Assembly (NCBI GenBank): GCA_947467185.1
Contig: CANIHR010000007.1
Span: 1-44,782 of the forward strand
From: Bryobacterales bacterium
Lineage (GTDB): Bacteria > Acidobacteriota > Terriglobia > Bryobacterales > Bryobacteraceae
Direction of reading: 5' to 3'
Length of the DNA: 44,782 nt
The translations under genes were made by a program, and so were the position numbers. The first letter of the stretch is position 1. Each line of letters opens with the position of its first letter. The notes below the pieces were generated by a model that was given only the letters and a program-made list of their open reading frames with translations, was not told where the DNA came from and made no database searches. This document shows positions 38,445 to 44,782 of this stretch, piece after piece.

Positions 38445-39779
38445 ATGACTCCACTGTTCCTGCTGTTCGGTGCAATCGGCCTCCTGCTGGTGCTGATTAT
38501 TTGGGTGAAGCTGAACCCGTTCCTGTCGCTGGTGATCACGTCGTTCCTCCTAGGGATCGCAAATGGTCTGGCGCCCCAGGCGGTTTTGAACGCCATTATT
38601 AAGGGCGCGGGCGACACGTTCGGGACCATCGCCATCGTGATTGTGTGCGGTGCGGCGATCGGGAAACTGATCGAGGAAAGCGGAGCGGCACTGGCGGTCA
38701 GTAAGACGTTCATCCGGTGGTTTGGCATTCCCCGGATTCAGCTGGCGATGGTGCTGACTGGCTTTCTGGTCGGGCTGCCAATGTTCTACAACGCCGGTTT
38801 TCTTGTGCTGACGCCCCTGGTTTATGCGCTTTCGGCCTCCACCGGCCTGCCGCTGCTCTACCTCGGCGTGCCGCTCTGCGCGGCGCTTTCGGTGACCCAC
38901 GGCTTTGTCCCGCCGCACCCCGGACCGACGGCTGTCGCGGCGGTCTTCCATGCCGACCTCAACATGACGCTGCTCTACGGCGTGATTCTGGCGATTCCGG
39001 CCACGATCCTTGGTGGTCCGGTGCTCTCGCGGTTCTATAAGGGCTGGAACAACCAGCCTCCTCCGGAACTCTATACCCACAAGGAACTGGCCGACAGCGA
39101 GCTACCGTCGTTCAGCGTGAGCCTGACGACGATCCTGATCCCGGTGGTTCTGATGATGTTCGGCGCGGTTGTAGCGATGACGACGGACGCGAAGAGCGGG
39201 ATCGCGCAGATGGCGAAGTTCCTGAGCGACGCCAACGTGGCGTTGTTCATCGGGCTGCTGGTCGCCATCTGGACGCTGGGTCTGGGGCGCGGGCGCAACA
39301 TGGATTCGGTGATGAAGGCCGTGGGCACGGCGGCTTCCGGCGTGGCGATGCTGCTGCTGGTGATCGCGGCGGGCGGGTCGTTCAAACAGGTGCTTCTCGA
39401 CGGCGGGGTGGCGGACGTGATCAAACGCGTGATGAGCGAGAGCTCGGTGTCGCCCATCGTGCTGGCGTGGGGTATGGCGGCGGTAATGCGGTTCGCGCTG
39501 GGTTCGGCCACGGTGGCCGGGATTACGGCGGCGGGCATCATGTTGCCGCTGGTGCCGGGTTCGGGTGTGCGGCCGGAGCTGATGGTGATCGCGGTCTCGA
39601 CCGGCAGCCTGATGTTCGCCCACTTCAGCGACACCGGTTTCTGGATGTTCAAGGAATACTACAACGCAACGATCAAGCAGTCGTTCCAGGTGTGGACCGC
39701 AATGGAATGCACGGTTGGCACGGTTGGCTTGATTGGTACGCTGATTCTGCACTGGATTCTGGGAGGTGTTGCGAAATGA
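38445..39779 (+). CDS. GntP-family permease (gluconate:H+ symporter type)
   Basis: A 444-residue inner-membrane transporter with about 12 hydrophobic helices. GntP-family landmarks: FLLFGAIGLLLVLIIWVKLN at the N-terminus, VGLPMFYNAGFLVLTPLVYA, SVTHGFVPPHPGPTAVA with the conserved PPHPGP loop, MRFALGSATVAGITAAGIM, and HFSDTGFWMFKEY. These carriers import gluconate or related sugar acids with protons. The ATG at 38445 was chosen because GGAG lies eight bases before it; an earlier ATG at 38427 has no ribosome site. The creatininase gene starts within its stop codon. An uptake role for a sugar acid processed by the two downstream enzymes is an inference. Confidence 0.93.
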   Translation: MTPLFLLFGAIGLLLVLIIWVKLNPFLSLVITSFLLGIANGLAPQAVLNAIIKGAGDTFGTIAIVIVCGAAIGKLIEESGAALAVSKTFIRWFGIPRIQLAMVLTGFLVGLPMFYNAGFLVLTPLVYALSASTGLPLLYLGVPLCAALSVTHGFVPPHPGPTAVAAVFHADLNMTLLYGVILAIPATILGGPVLSRFYKGWNNQPPPELYTHKELADSELPSFSVSLTTILIPVVLMMFGAVVAMTTDAKSGIAQMAKFLSDANVALFIGLLVAIWTLGLGRGRNMDSVMKAVGTAASGVAMLLLVIAAGGSFKQVLLDGGVADVIKRVMSESSVSPIVLAWGMAAVMRFALGSATVAGITAAGIMLPLVPGSGVRPELMVIAVSTGSLMFAHFSDTGFWMFKEYYNATIKQSFQVWTAMECTVGTVGLIGTLILHWILGGVAK

Positions 39780-40654
39780 TGATTCGAACCGTACTGGCTG
39801 GTCTGGCAATGGCTGGGTTGATGGCAGCTCAGGACCTTTCCCCGAAGTGGGATGAGCTCACTGCAAGCGACTTTGTGAAGGCCATCGACAAGGCGAAGGG
39901 CGTCTGCATTATCCCGATGGGGATTCTGGAAAAGCATGGCCCGGCGGGGCCGATCGGGACCGATCTTTTCGACGCCCGCCATGCGGTGCTGAGCGCGGTG
40001 AAGGAGGAGTACGCGGTGGTGTTTCCCGAATACTTCGTGGGGCAGATTTTTGAGGCTCAGCACCAGCCCGGGACCATCGCTTACAGCACGCATCTGCAGA
40101 TGGAATTCCTGAAGGAAACGACCGACGAGATGGCGCGGAATGGCTGCACGAAGGTGGTGCTGTATTCGGGTCACGGCGGCAATAGCGGGCTGATCTCGTA
40201 CTTCACGATGACGCAGCTGGAGAAGCCGAAGAACTGGGTTCTCTACACGATTTCGCTGGGTGGCTCGACCAACGTCGCGCCCGCTCCGGGAACGGCTCCG
40301 ACGAAGCCCGGCGTGGATGGCCATGCGGGCGAGAGCGAGATCTCGATGGTGATGGCGGCGAGGCCGGAACTGGTGCACACGGAACGGTCGGGAACGCAGT
40401 CCGGGAAGAACCTGGCGCGGCTGGATCTGCCGGCGGGCGTCTCGACTTCCATCTCCTGGTATTCGATGTATCCGAACCACTATGCCGGCGATTCGGCGGG
40501 GGCGACGGCGGCTCGTGGCCAGGCGCTGGCGGGGCAGACGATTGCCCGCGTAGTGGCGGCGATTCGGGCGATTAAGTCGGATCAGGTGGCACCTCGGCTG
40601 CAGAAGGAATTCTTCGACAAGACCGGCAAGCCGCTCGAAACTTCACAGCAGTAG
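39776..40654 (+). CDS. Exported creatininase-family protein
   Basis: A 292-residue protein with an N-terminal signal peptide (about 1-18) and a creatininase-family amidohydrolase fold. The metal ligands are visible: Glu and His in GILEKHG, Asp in GPIGTDLFDA, His in YSGHGGNSG and Glu in GHAGESEIS. Family members open cyclic amides such as creatinine or act on formamide-type intermediates; they are normally cytoplasmic, so an exported form is unusual. The ATG overlaps the permease stop (ATGA) and has GGAGG about ten bases upstream. The hydrolase gene follows after nine bases. The substrate is unknown. Confidence 0.88.
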   Translation: MMIRTVLAGLAMAGLMAAQDLSPKWDELTASDFVKAIDKAKGVCIIPMGILEKHGPAGPIGTDLFDARHAVLSAVKEEYAVVFPEYFVGQIFEAQHQPGTIAYSTHLQMEFLKETTDEMARNGCTKVVLYSGHGGNSGLISYFTMTQLEKPKNWVLYTISLGGSTNVAPAPGTAPTKPGVDGHAGESEISMVMAARPELVHTERSGTQSGKNLARLDLPAGVSTSISWYSMYPNHYAGDSAGATAARGQALAGQTIARVVAAIRAIKSDQVAPRLQKEFFDKTGKPLETSQQ

Positions 40655-40663
40655 GGGACCGCA

Positions 40664-41554
40664 ATGCCACAGGAATATCCGATCATCCTCCGGGGCTTTC
40701 CCGGCACTGTCCGCCTGGAAGAGGGCATCGAATATGCCCGCGGGTTGAAGGCCGATGTCTATATCCCGGTGGAGGCGCAGAAGCCGGTGCCGACGATCCT
40801 GTTTCTGCATGCCGGCGGCTGGCTGCATGGCGACCGGAAACTGGGGCCGGATCTGGGGCGATTCTTCACGCAGCGCGGCTTCGCGATGGTCAGCATCGAC
40901 TACCGGTTGAGCAACGAGGCACTGTTTCCGGCTCCCGTCCATGACGTGAAAACGGCGGTACGCTGGATTCGGGCGAGGGCAGGTGAGTATGGCTTTGACC
41001 CGAACCGGATTGGCATCTGGGGCCTGTCGGCGGGTGGCCATCTGGCGACCCTGGCGGCGATTTCGACGGACTCGGATTTCGTTTCCGACGACGATCCATA
41101 TCGGGAATTTTCGAGTGCAGTGCAGGCGGTTGTCGCCGGGTATCCTCCGGTTGACTTCAACCAGTTTGCGGCGGACGAAGGGTCGTTCGAAGCGAAGTTG
41201 CTGGGCTCTCCGCTGAGCACGGTCCCGGAACTGGTGCGGCAGGCAAATCCGGCGGCTTACGTGAAAGGGCTCGGGGCTCCGCCGATTCTTCTGGTGCATG
41301 GCAGTGACGACAAAGTGGTGCCGTCGAGCCAGAGCGAACTACTGTTTGACGCGTTGGGCGTGGCCGGGAACAACGTAACGATGTTCCTGATTGAGGGCCT
41401 GGGCCACGGGTTCATGAACAAGAACGACTTCGACCAGGGCGAGTTTAAGCGGGTGAAGAAATACGAGTGCCGTGGCGGTGAGCCGCCGGTCATTACTGAT
41501 GCTCCGCCCTTCATGTTCGGTACGGTAGAAACCTTTTTCCGCCGCAATCTGTAG
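40664..41554 (+). CDS. Alpha/beta hydrolase (BD-FAE/esterase-lipase type)
   Basis: A 296-residue cytoplasmic hydrolase without signal peptide. The oxyanion motif is FLHAGGWLHGD (a variant of HGGG), the nucleophile serine is in WGLSAGGHLATLAA, the aspartate in LVHGSDDKVVPSS, and the histidine in LGHGFMNK. This matches the BD-FAE-like and acetyl-esterase group of the hormone-sensitive-lipase family, which removes acyl groups from sugars or small esters. It is the third gene of the run with the permease and the creatininase protein. Its stop is three bases from the stop of the convergent membrane-protein gene. Confidence 0.9.
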   Translation: MPQEYPIILRGFPGTVRLEEGIEYARGLKADVYIPVEAQKPVPTILFLHAGGWLHGDRKLGPDLGRFFTQRGFAMVSIDYRLSNEALFPAPVHDVKTAVRWIRARAGEYGFDPNRIGIWGLSAGGHLATLAAISTDSDFVSDDDPYREFSSAVQAVVAGYPPVDFNQFAADEGSFEAKLLGSPLSTVPELVRQANPAAYVKGLGAPPILLVHGSDDKVVPSSQSELLFDALGVAGNNVTMFLIEGLGHGFMNKNDFDQGEFKRVKKYECRGGEPPVITDAPPFMFGTVETFFRRNL

Positions 41555-41556
41555 CC

Positions 41557-41925
41557 TCACCACTGAGTGGACGGTGGATCGGGCTCGCGGTCGGGATCGG
41601 CGAGCGAGAGCTCACCTTCTATGAACGCGGCAAACAGGCCCAAGAATACCGATATTATTCGGAGCCAGCCATTGGCTCCGGCGGCGTGGTCATAAGGAGC
41701 GGCTACCACATTGCCATACAGGTAGAGACCCACCGCGCAGTAAAGCAGTATGCGCCATCGCGGGGCGTCAGACAGGTGGATCTTGTACCCGCAGACAAGT
41801 CGCTGGCACAGACCAGCGGCATTGACCAGGACAAACAGTGGCAGAAACCAGAGAGCCGAGAGTCGGACGATGAAGGTTGCCACGTGCAGGGCGGCGCAGA
41901 CGGTGAAGGCCGCCCTGCTGAACAA
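41557..41925 (-). CDS. Small membrane protein, function unknown
   Basis: About 122 residues if the TTG at 41925 is the start. Three to four hydrophobic segments are visible: AAFTVCAALHVATFIV, LWFLPLFVLVNAAGL, ILLYCAVGLYLYGNVVA and IISVFLGLFAAFIEG. The C-terminus is acidic and proline-rich (DPDREPDPP). No ATG and no ribosome site precede the first helix, so the start is uncertain; the frame stays open further upstream but only overlapping the M16 peptidase gene. It lies 38 bases after the peptidase stop on the same strand. I do not recognise a family. Confidence 0.55.
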   Translation of the reverse strand: MFSRAAFTVCAALHVATFIVRLSALWFLPLFVLVNAAGLCQRLVCGYKIHLSDAPRWRILLYCAVGLYLYGNVVAAPYDHAAGANGWLRIISVFLGLFAAFIEGELSLADPDREPDPPSTQW

Positions 41926-41963
41926 GAGACCGAGTCTTTTAGCTAGTGCGCGGTTTTCGGCGG

Positions 41964-44756
41964 TTATTGGTAGACTCCGGCGGCTTTGAAGTCTCCGGCT
42001 TTGGCTATGGAGACTTTGGCTGGGTCGATGAACTTCTTGAAGGCGGCGGAGACCTGGGCTGGGGTTAGGGTGGCGATTTTGGTGTCCAGTTGTTCGTCCC
42101 AAAGGAGGGTCCGGTTGGTGGCTTCGCGGGTCAGGATCGTTCCGGGGAGGGCTTGTTCCTGGGCTCGGGCTACGGTCCTTTGGTCGAGGAGGGCCTTTTT
42201 GCCGATGGCGACTTCTTCGGCGGTGAAGCCTCCGGCTACTGTCTTCGCGAGTTCGTCCTTAAAGCTGGCTTCGACCTTGGGGCCGTTCTTTGGATTGGCG
42301 ATGGCCAGCGCGCGGAAGGTGGCCAGGTTGCCTTCGGCCGGGGCGGCAAAGGTTGAGTTGACGCTGTAGCTGAGGCCTTCGCGGTTGCGGATGCGATCCG
42401 GGAGGCGGGCGGTGATGGAGCCTCCGAAGATGTAGTTGGCGAGGAGCATCGCGGGGTAGTCGGGGTCGGCGTCCGACATGGCGAAGTTCATGCCGGCTTC
42501 GAACTGGATGTTCTGCTTGTCCGGGGTTTCGATCTTGAGGTTGATCGGGGGATTGGTCTTCTGGAAGCGGGATTCGATTCGGGTGAATTTGGTCGAAGAC
42601 TTCCAGGTACCGAGCAGGGGTTCGACGAGCTTGCGGACATCGGCGGCGGGCATTTCTCCGGCGACGACCATGATGGCGTCGGAGGCTCCGAAGAACTGCT
42701 GCTGGAATTTGCGGACGTCGTCGAGGGTCACCTTGTTGATGTCTTCGATTTGTTCATCGAGGTTGCGGACGTAGCGGACGTCGCCCTTCGCGTACTGGCC
42801 GAGATTGCGCTGGATGGCTTCGACGGCGAGGTTGGCCGGTTCGGTGCGGCCACGTTCCAGGTTGTTCACGAGCTGTTTCTTTGTCTGCTCGAAGTCGGCC
42901 TCGGGGAAGGCGGGTTCTTTGAGCATTTCGACGGCGAGAGCGAGGGCCGGGCCGAAGTTCGCGACTGTGGTCTGGACCGAAGCGGTTACTGCGGAGACAC
43001 TGCCACCACCGGCAGGACCGCCGCGTCCACCACCACCGCCGCGTCCGCCGAAACCGCCGCCGGAACCGACCGCGATGCGGGCGTTGAGCTTGTCCATTTC
43101 ATCCTGAATCTGCTGGCGGGATTTGGCTTTGGTGCCGCGCATGAGGAGAGAACTGGTGATCTGAGCGGTGGCACTCTTGCCGGCGAGGGAGTTCTGGTCA
43201 CCGAAGCGGAGTTCGAGGTTGGCGGAGATCTGGTTGCCCTTGGCCGGGCGCTGGAGGACATCGAGCTTCATACCGTTGGGGAGCGTGAGGCGAGTCAGGT
43301 GCTTTTCGACGTTGGCTGGCGTGGGATCAAAGGCGTCGGCCGAGTTGACCGGGATCGTGGTGGTCAGGTTCGTGAGGACGCTCGACAGGGACGGCGTTTC
43401 GGGAACTTCGGTGCGATCCGGGGCGGCGGTGGGGAGGAAGACGCCGACGGTGCGGTTGGAGTCCTTGAAGTAGAGCTTTGCGACGCGGGCGATGTCTTCG
43501 GGGGTGACGGTTTTGATGCGCTCGTAGCTGAGGAAGAAGAGGCGCCAGTCGCCCTGGGCAATCGTAGAAGTCAGGCCCATGCCCATCTGGTGAGAGTTGT
43601 TCATGCTCTGTTCGAGCTGGCGGATGAGGCGGGTCTTGACGCGCTCGACTTCGTCCTTCGTGGGCGGCTCGGAGGCGAGACCGGCGATGGTGGAGTTGAG
43701 GGTATTGCGGACGTCGTCGAGGGACTGGTCGTCGGCCAGAGTGGCGGAGGCGAGGACGAAGCCGGCGTCGTGCATGTCACTGAAGTTGATGCGGGCGGAG
43801 AGTGCCTTCTTGTTGTCGATGAGAGCTTTGGAAAGACGTCCGGTGCCGTTGGCTCCGTTGAGAATTCCGGTGAGGACTTCGAGGACGGGGGCGTCGGCCT
43901 GAGCGGCGGCGGGGGCATGCCAGGCCATCATCAACTGGCGGCCGTTGCCGACGCGGCGGAGTTCGACGTAGCGTTCGCCATCCTGCGGGGGTTCGACGGT
44001 GTAGGTGGGGTCGAGCTTGCGGGTGGGGCGGGGGATTTTGCCGACGGAATCGGCGACGTAAGCGAGGGTCTGGGTGGGGTCAACTTTGCCGGCGATGACG
44101 AGGATGGCGTTATCGGGCTGGTAGAACTTGCGGTAGAAGGCGGCGAGATTGTCGATGGGGACGCGTTCGAGGTCGACGCGGGAACCGATGACGGATTTGC
44201 CGTAGTTGTGCCAGAGGAAGGCGGTGGAGAGGACGCGCTCTTCGAGGATGCGCTGAGGGGAGTTTTCGCCGCGCTCGAATTCGTTGCGGACGACGGTCAT
44301 TTCGGTGTCGAGGATCTGCTTTTCCTGGCGAACGTTGACCATGCGGTCGGCTTCGAGGGAGAGGGCCCACTTGAGGTTCTCGTCGGAGGCGTTGAAGGTT
44401 TCGTAGTAGTTGGTGCGGTCGTAATCGGTGGTGCCGTTCCACTGGGCGCCGTGAGCGGTGAGCTCGTTCTTGATGGCGCGGCCGTTGGTGGTGAGGATGA
44501 AGTTCATGTGCTCAAGAAGGTGAGCCATGCCGGATTCGCCGTAGCCTTCATGGCGGGAGCCGACCATGTAGACCATGTTGACGGTGATTTTGGGGCTGGA
44601 GGCGTCGGGGAAGAGGACGACGCGGAGACCGTTGGGGTAGGTGTATTCGGAGATGCCGGCGAGAGTGGCGGTTTTGCGGACTCCGGGTGGGAGGGTTTGG
44701 GCTGACGCCAGTGTGGTGATGGCGAGAGCGAGCGGGAGAAGGTAGTTTCGGCGCAT
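41964..44756 (-). CDS. Exported M16-family zinc metallopeptidase, two-domain
   Basis: A 930-residue secreted peptidase of the M16 (pitrilysin/insulinase) family. After the signal peptide (about 1-19), the first half holds the inverted zinc motif H79-L-L-E82-H83 and the distal glutamate near E159 in VVRNEFE. The second half (from about 470) is the usual inactive partner domain and lacks the HxxEH. It contains a glycine-rich insert, GSGGGFGGRGGGGGRGGP. The two halves form a clam-shell that cuts peptides in the periplasm. An AGGA ribosome site lies seven bases before the ATG. Codons end mostly in C or G, which also opens a long non-coding frame on the other strand. Confidence 0.95.
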   Translation of the reverse strand: MRRNYLLPLALAITTLASAQTLPPGVRKTATLAGISEYTYPNGLRVVLFPDASSPKITVNMVYMVGSRHEGYGESGMAHLLEHMNFILTTNGRAIKNELTAHGAQWNGTTDYDRTNYYETFNASDENLKWALSLEADRMVNVRQEKQILDTEMTVVRNEFERGENSPQRILEERVLSTAFLWHNYGKSVIGSRVDLERVPIDNLAAFYRKFYQPDNAILVIAGKVDPTQTLAYVADSVGKIPRPTRKLDPTYTVEPPQDGERYVELRRVGNGRQLMMAWHAPAAAQADAPVLEVLTGILNGANGTGRLSKALIDNKKALSARINFSDMHDAGFVLASATLADDQSLDDVRNTLNSTIAGLASEPPTKDEVERVKTRLIRQLEQSMNNSHQMGMGLTSTIAQGDWRLFFLSYERIKTVTPEDIARVAKLYFKDSNRTVGVFLPTAAPDRTEVPETPSLSSVLTNLTTTIPVNSADAFDPTPANVEKHLTRLTLPNGMKLDVLQRPAKGNQISANLELRFGDQNSLAGKSATAQITSSLLMRGTKAKSRQQIQDEMDKLNARIAVGSGGGFGGRGGGGGRGGPAGGGSVSAVTASVQTTVANFGPALALAVEMLKEPAFPEADFEQTKKQLVNNLERGRTEPANLAVEAIQRNLGQYAKGDVRYVRNLDEQIEDINKVTLDDVRKFQQQFFGASDAIMVVAGEMPAADVRKLVEPLLGTWKSSTKFTRIESRFQKTNPPINLKIETPDKQNIQFEAGMNFAMSDADPDYPAMLLANYIFGGSITARLPDRIRNREGLSYSVNSTFAAPAEGNLATFRALAIANPKNGPKVEASFKDELAKTVAGGFTAEEVAIGKKALLDQRTVARAQEQALPGTILTREATNRTLLWDEQLDTKIATLTPAQVSAAFKKFIDPAKVSIAKAGDFKAAGVYQ

Positions 44757-44782
44757 GGTTTGGTCCTGATTATTGATTATGG

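Noticed and set aside
38402-38728. N-terminal extension of the anthranilate synthase gene
   Set aside because: It overlaps the permease gene on the other strand; the family match starts only after 38401.
42750-44705. 651-codon open frame on the plus strand opposite the M16 peptidase
   Set aside because: It is the antisense shadow of a gene with strongly C/G-ending codons; it encodes monotonous Gly/Val/Asp/Glu sequence with no domain, while the minus strand has a clear peptidase.

Overview
The window reads as a slice of a compact, GC-rich chromosome from the phylum Acidobacteriota, most likely a Bryobacterales/Solibacter-type bacterium. This is inferred from the gene families. There are three secreted TIGR03435 ('Soli') proteins, a TIGR03436-type VWFA-related protein and an Oar-like outer-membrane receptor with an N-terminal carboxypeptidase-regulatory domain, all families concentrated in Acidobacteria. 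No rRNA, tRNA, CRISPR array, insertion sequence or phage gene was recognised. Genes cover almost everything: the longest non-coding stretch is about 170 bases, and several convergent pairs share or nearly share their stop codons.

Layout. 1-1518: the start of a NifU/IscU-like Fe-S scaffold gene leaving the left edge, divergent from a Nudix hydrolase and a ThiF/MoeB-type adenylyltransferase. 1515-3005: an exported protein with GQYP repeats. 3161-8928: a signalling and envelope operon (OmpR-type regulator, receiver-only regulator, beta-barrel protein, plastocyanin-like protein with a full type-1 copper ligand set, membrane histidine kinase), then a YihY-type membrane protein. 8925-10701: an SGNH esterase and a cupin. 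10705-15260 (minus): a possible 31-residue membrane peptide and five overlapping genes (epimerase, TIM-barrel isomerase, two GT2 glycosyltransferases, FAD oxidoreductase) that look like one glycan or glycolipid pathway. 15327-19228: miaB, a bifunctional nuclease and an S9 peptidase. 19232-19594 (minus): a TonB C-terminal-domain protein.

19761-23475 is a three-gene operon (DUF362, full-length transketolase-like enzyme, cupin) behind a promoter region with two perfect palindromes. 23472-30922 (minus) is a tight five-gene operon of exported proteins: a truncated TIGR03435 protein, the Oar-like receptor, the VWFA-like protein and two full TIGR03435 proteins. A CE15 glucuronoyl esterase-like gene and kbl lie just upstream on the same strand. 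33471-35233 (minus) is an SPFH/band-7, ribbon-helix-helix and DUF3592 module; the ribbon-helix-helix gene is only 58 codons. Its promoter has a consensus -35 box and two GATATC sites 11 bp apart. 35283-38401 (minus): an MBL-fold hydrolase and a fused anthranilate synthase (TrpE-TrpG). 38445-41554: a GntP-type permease, an exported creatininase-family protein and an alpha/beta hydrolase. 41557-44756 (minus): a small membrane protein and a double-domain M16 peptidase.

Overall the region mixes housekeeping genes with several operons of exported or envelope proteins of unknown job. The strongest candidates for something undescribed are the TIGR03435/receptor/VWFA operon, the DUF362-transketolase-cupin operon with its palindromes, the SPFH-RHH-DUF3592 module with its operator-like promoter, and the copper-protein two-component operon. 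Several first genes also carry a -10-like hexamer six bases before the start codon and no ribosome binding site, which suggests leaderless mRNAs.
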